From positions 558,001-622,000 of the forward strand of contig JASANH010001061.1 in assembly GCA_030248295.1 (NCBI GenBank): DNA of 64,000 bases, in the 5' to 3' direction. Positions 36,030 through 44,565 of this stretch are shown piece by piece. The position numbers and the translations under genes are program-made. A model generated the notes under the pieces. It was not told the DNA's origin and searched no databases. It saw only the letters and a list, made by a program, of their open reading frames with translations. How positions within the stretch are numbered: position 1 is the first letter of the stretch; each line of letters starts with the position of its first letter. The DNA is from Mesodorylaimus sp. YZB2_4. Taxonomy: Eukaryota > Nematoda > Enoplea > Dorylaimida > Dorylaimidae.

Positions 36030-36395
36030 CTATGCTTATCATATCATGACTGCTGGCCAGCTATGGGCTAAAAAGACTGGAAATACCGTGACCAACTGAT
36101 ACAAAGTTTAAAAATAAGAAAGGCAAAGGTTGCTGCGGAAAGTTTGTGGAGGCTTTTACAAAATGAAAGTCCATTGTAGGGATAACAAAAACTGCTTCTT
36201 CCAAGGAGGAGGCAATTTGTCTAGCTCAAGAAAGCATAAGGTATAGCCCCCAAAACCGCGCCGGAAGGGGGGCGTATGACTGAAGTGGTCGACCAATTTT
36301 GAGGGGGATCAGGGGAAAATGGTCGGCATGCGGTCAGCGGGGTAAAAAATCGAGATTTTGTGCGGTCGACCTTTATGGATGGCCCCGTGTGTCAT
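36030..36395 (-). repeat. dispersed repeat family, copy 5 (inverted)
   Basis: On the minus strand it starts GGGGCCATCCATAAAGGTCG, followed by ACCGCAC and AAAATCTCGATTTTTTACCC. It matches the copy at 15225-15640, including the CCTCCACAAACTTTCCG-like block. Confidence 0.8.
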
Positions 36396-36973
36396 CGTGA
36401 CTGGCAAGAGCATAAATGTGATGCTTTTTGTACTTCTCCCGCTTGGCCAAGAAATTTATACTACAGTAAGTGAATTGGGCCAAATTCAGAGGATATTTTA
36501 GCGAACGCTAAATACGCATGAAGTATAGGGAAAAAATTTGGGGATTTGAAAACGTGTGATAATAACCAGACTTTGACGTTATCCCGTGTGACTATGAGTC
36601 GACTCGACTGTATTTGTTATTTTTAGAGGCGGTGGGGCTATGGCACATTTAAAAAGCGTACCTACTCTTTTCCTAGACTAATGCAGTCATATGTATCGCA
36701 GTTCCGCCCCTAATAAAGGACGCCACGCAGCTAGCCCAGACGAGACGATTTGAGTCCAGTCGCTAGCAACTTAGCAACGAGTCGATCCTGAGAGTTGTCT
36801 GCAGCGGGCGCATTTTCGTTGCCGAAATTGGAAAAGCATTTTTCGCGAAGTTTTTATCGCATTAGCAACCCTCAAATACGAACAATATTGAGCGAATTTT
36901 GATCCTTACCAATTTCGCAATCGTGCCTACTCGAATCAACAATCGCGCTGAGCATTGATCAGTCAATCAGATC

Positions 36974-39156
36974 ATGTCTTGGTAAGTGAATGACTGATAG
37001 ATTGGTGGCTCATAAGCTTTATGACCAGCCCTTTCTTGTGTATAGCATACTGGAAATCTCTTAACCGCAAGCTCCCGTTTTTCAGGTCTTTGAAGCACTC
37101 TTAAAATGCAATTTTCGCAAATTAAATCCCGAGTGATTATATAATGCGATTTGTTGCACCCTGTTGTGCCAAAAAGTTAGCAAAAACCAGCAAAGAAGCC
37201 TAGCCAACAGTCTTACGATTAGCAAGTTTGGCAGCGCCGAATGAGCAGGTTCTATCATTTTACCTGGCTGAAAAAGCGAACAGTAGATACAACTCAAAAT
37301 TTTATGCTAACTTTAGCCGGAAGTTTAGCATCTACAGTCTGCACTCACAAGGGAACATCGCCAACCGTTAAGTCGAATTTTGAGAAACCAAAAATTGTAA
37401 TATGTTGCCAGGTGCAAAAGAAAGCTCTGTGCAAAATATTAGAGGCGTCTGGCCAGCTGGTCAGTTGTGGTTAGCGCGTAAAGTACAGTGAAATTTTTAA
37501 ATTCTGCTGGATTTTTTGGGTTCTTTCAGGAAAAAAACGCCAAACCCGAGCGTAGGAAGCTCAAACTCGAAACTCCGAACCCAAAAATCTAGTTTGGAAG
37601 GAGCTCTACGTGTTTTTCTCAACGCTCAGCTTCGTTAACACACAAAAATTCGGGACTTTAGACGCTGACCAGTGCTGAGCAGTTGGCCAGACGCATCTCA
37701 TATTTTGCACAGAGCTTTCTTTTACACCCAGAAACATGTTACAATTTTTGGTTTCTCAAAATTCGACTTAACGGTTGGCGATGTTCCCTTGTCAGAACAG
37801 ATCGCAAAAAAGTTCAGAATTAAAAACTTTGTATATTTTAGCACGCCTCCAGTTCGAGACGAATGTTACATATTTATCGATAACAGCAATTTGTACATCG
37901 GTGGCCAAGCAGCATGGGCGATAAACCAACAACTATTGACCCAGTTCGATGAACGATTTCGATTAGATTACGGGCAACTCAAGAAGAAAATTCTAAATAA
38001 AAGAATCGAAGCGATAAAGCCGAAAGTTTACGTTTCGGAAGCGATTGATCGGTCAACCGCTTCTTGTTGGGAAGAAATCAAATCGCACGGTTTCGATGTG
38101 ATTTCTTCAAAACGCAATCGTCAAGATAAAGAAAAGAATGTCGATCAGAGTTTAGGCAATGATGCAGTTGACGAAATGTGGAAATGCAAAGATCGAGCTG
38201 ATAAAGCTGTCTTCATTTTGGTGACCGGCGATAAAGATATGAAATCGACGGTTGAGAAGGCACTGGAAAAAGGGTTTCATGTGGAAATTTACGCATGGCG
38301 TCATTCGACCACAGATTCGTTCAGAGAAATAAGACGTATGGATCCGACTTCAGTGCAGATTATGTATTTGGATGATATCGTGTTCCAAAGCGGAGAGAAA
38401 ATTGTTCAAATCAGTAGATTTTTTATCAGCAAGTACCGACACAAAGTTCCTTACGATCGTGCGATCGGACATGAATTCGTTGAACCGAAGCAGAAGCCAA
38501 GCAATACTAAAATTTTGATCGACTTGGTGGATACTTTGACCAATTTTTCCAAGGTTCCGTGTCGTGGATTTTGGTCAAAAAAAGGCGAAATAGCTTTTAT
38601 CGTTTTAATGGTCACCGAATCGAAATTGAAAGCCTCTGAATCGTCGTATTCTTTCGACGAAACATTTCAGCGATGGAAAGAATCGAAAGAAATCAAGAAA
38701 TTCGGTCTAAAAGATGTTTTTGTTGGACGTGGTTCAACGACCCAAGAAGACGAACCTTCAGCGAGGGCTAGCAAAACACACAGTTCGGAAAATGACGATG
38801 AGTCTGTTCCTGACGACGAAAGCGCTCCAACAAGTCCAACTCAATGCAAATACAATTTCGGGTGTCAGTTCGGGATAAAATGTCGAAACGAGCACAGCGA
38901 AGAGGAGAAACGATTTTTCGAACGCCCCAACGGAAAAGGAGTCGGAGATCGAAATTATAAAGTGGAGGAATGCAAATACGTAGCAACATGCAAGAATAAA
39001 GCAGACCCGGTCTTATGCCGCTTTGCCCACAGCGATGACGAAGCTCATTGCTCGAAATGCCACAAGGTTGGCCATTTCTATTACAAGTGTCCCGTGAAAA
39101 GACAGGATTCGGATCATCAAAAGTCGGAAAGCAGTTCGAACGAAAAAGAAAACTAA
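36974..39156 (+). CDS. NYN-domain RNase with CCCH fingers and zinc knuckle (copy 4)
   Basis: I read this as two coding exons: a tiny exon 36974-36981 (ATGTCTTG, then a GTAAGTG donor) and 37842-39156 after TATTTTAG. They join in frame as MSCTPPVRDECYIFIDNSNL, giving 440 residues. This N-terminus resembles those of the other copies (short, then the first strand). The long frame can also be read from further upstream, but that part lies in the arm of a mobile element (37348-37792), so I reject that start. The NYN active-site residues are all kept (FIDNSNLYIGGQ, EKNVDQSLGND, VTGDKD). The middle block (RFFISKYR ... FSKVPCRGFW), a Ser/acid-rich linker, two CCCH-type fingers (CKYNFGCQFGIKCRNEH, then CRFAH) and a canonical CX2CX4HX4C knuckle (CSKCHKVGHFYYKC) follow. 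It is the most diverged member and lacks the exon-2 block of copies 2 and 3. Confidence 0.9.
37348..37792. repeat. young foldback MITE in intron 1 of NYN copy 4
   Basis: The two arms of about 130 bp are near-perfect reverse complements. The outer ~52 bp (from ACAAGGGAACATCGCCAACC inwards) match base for base by eye, and the inner part (GAAAGCTCTGTGCAAAATAT) differs at only a few sites. It is the same family as 28378-28810 but much less decayed. The spacer is about 180 bp with no coding motif. Transcribed as intron it would form a long hairpin. Confidence 0.9.
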
Positions 39157-39544
39157 TGGTCCGAATTTATCTTTCGTCAAATCTACGACCCCTTTCCTTA
39201 TTTGCGATTAAAAGGCGCCAAACTATTCTGCGTTCTGATTGGTCGGCTTTCTACAGGGGTAAAAGTAAGTTTCAGTAAAATTTTATGCTGTTAGATCTTT
39301 TTTGGTAGGCTTTACGCACGGGAAAAAGTATTTGTTTTACTGTTTTTGGAGCATGTTTCACCCCATGCAGTGTTGCTTTAGATCTCCTGATCTTATTTTT
39401 TGCATGTTACCGCATATATTTGTGGTTTTTTTAGCGTATTGTCAGTTTTTTAGGCTCGTTTCTCTTCATAATCTGAGTTTCTGAATCATCTGCACTGGGT
39501 CACTGTTAACTTGGTCTCCTACATACTTATTATGCATTGGAGTA

Positions 39545-39645
39545 GGAAAGACAATGAAAAATATGTACAGCCCTGAGAGGGAATCGAACTCGCATTGAGG
39601 GACTTCAAGTCCCGCTTGGTCCTTATGCTTTTCATTGTCTTAATA
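39545..39645 (-). repeat. tRNA-like hairpin element
   Basis: The outer ends AAAGACAATGAAAA and TTTTCATTGTCTT are inverted. Between them the minus strand reads GGGACTTGAAGTCCC, which can fold as an anticodon-like arm, and GAGTTCGATTCCCTC, which resembles a T arm or B box. A D arm and acceptor stem do not pair convincingly, so this is a tRNA-derived element rather than a functional tRNA gene. Confidence 0.45.
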
Positions 39646-40077
39646 TAAAATGGTCTAAAATGTGACTTTTTGCATATAATGTATTTAAATGCATGGTTTT
39701 GTGTTGGTGACTGCCGTATATTCCGAACTTTGCATTTACTGTAATTTTTAGCACTTTTGCTTTAAAATACTCTGGATGTCTAACAATGCGTTAGTGCTGC
39801 TTAAGATCCTTTTTACTGTCTCGAATCAGTATATGCATCCGAAACTATATTTCACACATCGCAGAGCGGGACGGGGACGTGCCCAAGCTTTGAAGTGAGG
39901 AACTTTTTATCTTTGAGATTGTCATTAGTGACTTGCAGCTCGACAGTGGGGTTGTGAGTCAAGGCTTTATGGCCAGGGCAAAGGCATATGGGCCATGTTC
40001 CTGTTAGGTAGGGCCCTTCAAAACGCTATCATAACTTCAAAACCCTGTTAACCTTCATTTTACAGGCTTCATTCACT

Positions 40078-40343
40078 GAAAATTTAAATTTCCCGCTTCA
40101 AGCCACTTATGACAGTTTTCATGGACGGAAAGCCCCTCACTTTAAAGCCTGTGCGCAGACGTGTTGAGTTTCCTCGTTTTATGTCTTTAATTGGGTTGCT
40201 TTTCAAAAAGTGGCCAGACTTTGTTTATATTCTTTAATACAAGCTTTTTAAGAGCGGGACGCGCACAGGCTTTAAAATGGGGAACTTTTCATCTGTGTGA
40301 AACTGTCATAAGCGGCTTGCGGCGGGAAATTCAAATTTTGCGT
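40078..40343. repeat. foldback MITE with about 95-bp inverted ends
   Basis: Left arm AAATTTAAATTTCCCGCTTC, CACTTATGACAGTTTTCAT, then AAAGCCTGTGCGC. Right arm GCGCACAGGCTTTAAAATGG, AAACTGTCATAAGCGGCTTG, GCGGGAAATTCAAATTTTG. The arms pair along almost their whole length. A partial relative lies just upstream at about 39865-39950. Confidence 0.85.
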
Positions 40344-40629
40344 TTTGCGAGATCTGTAAAGTGGTTTATATTAGAAAGAGTATAAACGCAATTTCGATCT
40401 GGCAGTTATGCCCTTGATATAATGCCAGATCAAACATCTGCCTGTGAGTCGATGAGATAAAAGCGACAAGTGCCACCTTCTTGCCACTGCGTAAAATATA
40501 ATTTAGATAATGGTTTCCTCAACCACAGAATCAAGGCCTCGTTACAAATGTTTCTGGCCTCTGGTAAACGCTTTCACCCTTCACTGATAAGTAGGGTGAG
40601 GCAGATCTCATGTTCACAGAGGCAGATTT

Positions 40630-40795
40630 AATTTCCTTCATGCCACGTCATGTCATACTTTGTCCACAGCCAAGCACTCGAGGGCTAAGGAACAGATATT
40701 TGACAAACATTTTTTGCCCGGGTGGGAGTTACCCCCCGCACAGAGTGAGAGGCAGACGCCTTAACCCCTTGGCCGCGATCCTACCCAATAGGGGA
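40630..40795 (-). repeat. tRNA-headed SINE, reverse copy
   Basis: On the minus strand: ATCGCGGCCAAGGGGTTAAG, GCGTCTGCCTCTCACTCTGT, then the B-box region ending in CCCACCCGGGC, followed by CCTTAGCCCTCGAGTGCTTG and a GACATGACGTGGCATG tail. The order is the same as in the forward copies at 42410 and 59560. Confidence 0.8.
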
Positions 40796-41028
40796 CAGAT
40801 ATGCTGTGGTGGAGTACCACACCCAACATCAACTTGCATTCTATGACCAGATTACCGATCACAAGAGAACAGCATCGATCATACTTGATCTACTATGTGT
40901 TTTCTACATTAGAGCTGTACACGCAAAGACCTAGCGGAGCACTATCAACGAGCATGTCGAACAAGAAATGACCAAAGTTCCAGTCCTATAATTCTAACAA
41001 GAAATTATTTTTCCTAATCTCCAAATGC

Positions 41029-42828
41029 TCAGCTCTGTTTTTGCCTTAGTTCAGGAATATCGATTGTTTTCACACTGTCGTCTTCCTTGGATATGTCATC
41101 ACCTTTCAATCGATATTCTTTCCTTCTTCGCAAGAACTTGTCTGTGCATTGTTGAATCAAAGTTGGATCGTTTTGCCTGAAAAGGAGCAAAATTCTTAGC
41201 CAGCATCGACTGTAAGTTGCTTGTGCAAAGTATAGCTTACCATTGTTCCACACATTTGTTCAAAGCTTTTCTTGATTTGTTACAAAGGAACAAGCCAGCC
41301 ACTCCGTATTTGACCATGCAGCGATTTCGAACTGAAAACAGGCAGTCAGACACGGAAAATGCCTAGTGTCCACAGTGGCTAGCAAGTGCCATGTCAGCAA
41401 ATATAGATCCTACCAAGAAAAATTCAGAGAAAGCAAAACGCAGGTGTCTTGCGCGCACACGGGTCAGCAAAATGGAAGAAAGGATAACTTGGGCCTTCTT
41501 GTGGAGTGGAACTGAGATATGAGAATAAACCACACATAGGGGGTCGCACACTAAACCCACTACATCACGCCTAGCTCGTGTCAGTGACCAGCCTAATGCG
41601 GGCATATTCGGCTGTAGACAAAGTTGTAGCAAAATATGGACTGAAAATGCGAGCAGGCATTCTCTGCCGGTAGAGAGACAAGTCGTCCTCGCACTCGCTT
41701 TGCGTGCTGAGCCCACGGGAAGTTTGAAAGGGCAACCAAGGGCAGAGTTCTAGCCAACCAACCAAGTCAATCTGCCATCCCATCGCTTTGAGCATGTGAC
41801 TACAAGACAGGGGTCTGTCGGCCAGTCGAGCTTATACACAAATATATGGGGTGCCCTGAAGGTACTGTAGTGCGCCGCGTGCCAAGACTGCTGGTAGTCT
41901 ATTCCTTACCATCCTCTTCCGCCTGGCACTTTTCTCTTGCCACTTGCAAGAAATATGGAGCGAGGTAAATAGTCCGCTCGACATTGCTGATGGTCGTATC
42001 GTCCGGATCGCCTGGAAGGAAATGCATTCAAAATAAGTGTAGAATGCGTAGTGTTTCTTAAATGAATGGACGAGAAACCCATAACAACATAGCCACCAAA
42101 AGTGGAAGTTGCAGCCACCCCTGGCAGACGTTGGAGAGAATGCAGCCGACCGAAATCGGCGGAACAGAAACTCCGACTGGAGCAGGCAAGTCTTGCGACT
42201 ATACTGCGGCTGAAACATCAACCCAAGAGGCTGACGTCTCCCAGCCAGGTGAGGCTATCGATCACTCCGACTCGCCAAGGCCCGCCAGGCACGAGGGCTG
42301 CACAATAATAATGCTGATTATGCCAACCACTCAGTGGCACTGGTCACTCGTGGCATTGCATTGAAAGGGCATAGTACCGCAGAAAAATTGACAGCTCAAA
42401 GGTTGCACTGTGGCCTACCGGGGTCGTGGCCTAGGCGGGTTAAGGCGTCTGCCTCTCACTCAGGGTGCGCACTTCCGGAGGAAGGTTCGACTCCCGCCTC
42501 GGTACAAAATGATTGTCAAATATATGTTTCTTAATCGTCGATTGCGTCGATTGCGCAGTGTTTGGCTATATATAAAGTATGACATGACTATAGACCTGGT
42601 TGGCATGATCCCTGGTCCTCGTAAATCCAAACCAAAGCTGACTACGTTTTGGCTGTAGTGATAAGACAAAGCGCTGTTGCCCTTTAATTATTACGCAAAG
42701 CTCCAGACAGCGGCAGAATAATCTAATCAGATATAAATGCACAGAAATCCACACTTACCCAGTCCAAGCGGACCCATGTACTTTTCTTCCTTCGAAGTCG
42801 TTTGTGACGCCTTCGAATCCTTCGACAT
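41029..42828 (-). CDS. CMC1: COX assembly mitochondrial protein CMC1-like (twin CX9C)
   Basis: Four exons join in phase on the minus strand: 42828-42759, 42011-41910, 41331-41241 and 41176-41029, giving 136 residues. After assembly the protein has two exact CX9C motifs, CQAEEDVRNRC and CNKSRKALNKC. The first is created across an exon junction, which supports the splicing. A short N-terminus (MSKDSKASQTTSKEEKYMGP) precedes it, and the tail QQCTDKFLRRRKEYRLKG matches the CMC1 family C-terminal helix. CMC1 proteins are imported into the mitochondrial intermembrane space, form two disulfides through the MIA40 pathway and take part in early cytochrome c oxidase (COX1) assembly. The gene is divergent from the HMG-CoA lyase start, with 237 bp between start codons. 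CMC2 is less likely given the length and tail. Confidence 0.85.
42410..42590 (+). repeat. tRNA-headed SINE, forward copy, in CMC1 intron 1
   Basis: Head GTCGTGGCCTAGGCGGGTTA with an A-box, GCGTCTGCCTCTCACTCAGG, B-box GGTTCGACTCCCGCCTCGG, then a TTGGCTATATATAAAGTATG and GACATGACTATAG tail. It is almost collinear with the copy at 59560-59720. Confidence 0.85.
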
Positions 42829-43065
42829 CCTCCACGAACAATGAAAACCGATGCACTAAAAAAGAACAACAGAAACCAATTGCTGTTTCTGCAACTACTT
42901 GATTGATCAACTATGACCTATCGATTTAATCCTCGAGCGAACTCACTAAATCTGTGATTTCCCGCTCTTTTGCAGACAACCACTGAATGGTGTCTGCTAG
43001 TAGCGCGAATATACTATTTACTGATGATATGATTTTATGGAAGTAGAGGCAAGGAGGGAAGGAAT
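42829..43065. promoter_or_regulatory. bidirectional promoter region CMC1 / HMG-CoA lyase
   Basis: Only 237 bp separate the two divergent start codons, so one shared regulatory region must serve both mitochondrial genes (inference from the spacing). I do not see a TATA box that I would defend. Confidence 0.55.
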
Positions 43066-43296
43066 ATGCTTAGAGCGTTTGTGCACACAAGAATTTCGTT
43101 GCGTACCGTAACGAGATCATGCTTTTTCGTTTTTTGGTATGGTTTTTATAATTAACTTCTTGTTTTTTAGTGCAATGTGATTGCATTTCAGAGTACAGCA
43201 GCTAGTCGAGGGGTGAATTCGAACTTTCTCGAATCACTACCCAAACGAGTCAAAATCGTGGAAGTGGGTCCTCGCGATGGTCTTCAAAATGAGATT
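43066..43296 (+). CDS. HMGCL: hydroxymethylglutaryl-CoA lyase, first two exons only
   Basis: Exon 1 (43066-43107) encodes [14 protein letters not shown], an Arg-rich and acid-free stretch typical of a mitochondrial targeting sequence; it ends at a GTAACG donor in phase 0. Exon 2 (43192-43296) encodes [15 protein letters not shown] then [20 protein letters not shown], the start of the HMG-CoA lyase TIM barrel with the metal and substrate motif [10 protein letters not shown]. It ends at a GTGAGT donor. The enzyme cleaves HMG-CoA to acetoacetate and acetyl-CoA in ketone and leucine metabolism. I cannot find the next exons (the SFVSPKWVPQ region and beyond) on the + strand up to 51 kb; instead there are repeats and minus-strand genes. 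The gene is either broken here or has an exceptionally long intron. Confidence 0.8.
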
Positions 43297-44565
43297 GTGA
43301 GTACTGCTGGTGTTGACAAATTGTGCTGATTATGATTGATCTGGATCCCGATTCGGAGACTCAGACTAGACTGCAAGGCTCGGCTGGCTGCCCTGAGTGT
43401 TTTGCATGGTTTAAAAGCAGGTGTCATAAGGGGTGACCAAGACTGGGTCCGCCGCCGCGCCAGTGTAATACGACTGGGTCCGTACTACTGAAGGGAGTGA
43501 CTGGTAGAGTTATTGCGCCAGGCCAAAACCTCAGGGCAGCCAACCAAGTCTTCCGATGTAGTCAATTGCTGAAACATCAACCTGACAAGTGATGTGCCCA
43601 GCTGCCGGCTCCGTGCAGAGTATCGACTTTCAGCCTAGCCTCCACGCCAGGACGCGGATTGTTTATGCATATTGGCAGTGGGCATGCAGTGAAGTCGGGT
43701 TCATTGACCATGCAGGTTCTATTCACTGCCCTGCACGCGTCCTGCTCATGTTTCAAGAGACTAGGTAGTCAAGCGGGGGACACAGTGATATGCCTTATTC
43801 AGGTTGTTACTGTAACCTCGATGACCTTTGGGAGTGAAGCAGTGCTGTACTAGTGATCGTTACATCTCACTGGGTAAAGACGAAGTACACCCTAGACTCG
43901 ATGTCGGAATATTGAAAAAACAGTATTATACTCGGGTTCAGCACCCAGGATTTAGTGGGGTAGCCAAATTTCTGGAGTGCCATCTTAATTACTTAAGATG
44001 TTGGAAATTCTCATTTCCCAATGGCCCTCCTTTGCAATCAATAGTTTCGACCTTTTCACGTAAGTGCTGGAGGTCCACAGTTTTTGTTAGCCCACTAAAA
44101 CGCGAGCACTGAATCTGAATATCATGCTTTTTTCAATATTCAGACATCGATTCTAAAAGCATTTGGTCTTTGAGGAGCCGGCTCCAGAGAGTGTATCGGG
44201 CAAACATTTTCTGATCTACGAAATAATTGTATCTATTTAAGGGCGTTAATTTGGACGAACTGCTTCACGTCAGTCATTGGATATCATACGAGATTTTGAA
44301 ACGAAAACCCAATTCCAGAGTGGCATTGGCAAAGTCTGCGCGCAAAGTCAGTTTTAAAGCAGGTCCGTAATTCGTGCCCGGAATATGCTCTTTTGTGAAT
44401 GCGCTTGTACTTTTTGAATTCGAGACGGATGCCTGCCACAGAACTAAAGTACGTATGCAATTTATTAATGATATCCCATAATCCCACCAAAATCATTGAT
44501 GCAAATTCGAAAAAATCAATTATCCAGCTTATAATCATCCCACAACCAAAAATAGAAATAGGCCG
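43297..44565. other. no coding exon found
   Basis: The expected continuation of HMG-CoA lyase is absent. The part at about 43440-43640 (GACTGGGTCC, GGGCAGCCAACCAAGTCTTC, CCGTGCAGAGTATCGACT) is related to 60990-61180 within EDEM3, so it is a dispersed repeat. Confidence 0.6.

Larger units (their letters stand above)
32309..36973. other. repeat-filled intergenic stretch
   Basis: No gene supported between NYN copies 3 and 4. It holds a foldback element (32680-33705), a forward SINE (34655-34815) and two members of the GGGCCATCCAT family in opposite orientation (35325-35860 and 36030-36395). The longer open frames fall inside these repeats. Confidence 0.5.

Noticed and set aside
37672-37841. N-terminal extension of NYN copy 4 (frame starting LSSWPDASHIL)
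   Set aside because: This part is the right arm of the foldback element found also at 28.4-28.8 kb, and a clean 8-nt exon joins in frame at 37842 instead.
39580-39632. tRNA-Ser (UGA) gene on the minus strand
   Set aside because: Only the anticodon and T-arm-like parts are visible; acceptor and D stems do not pair well.
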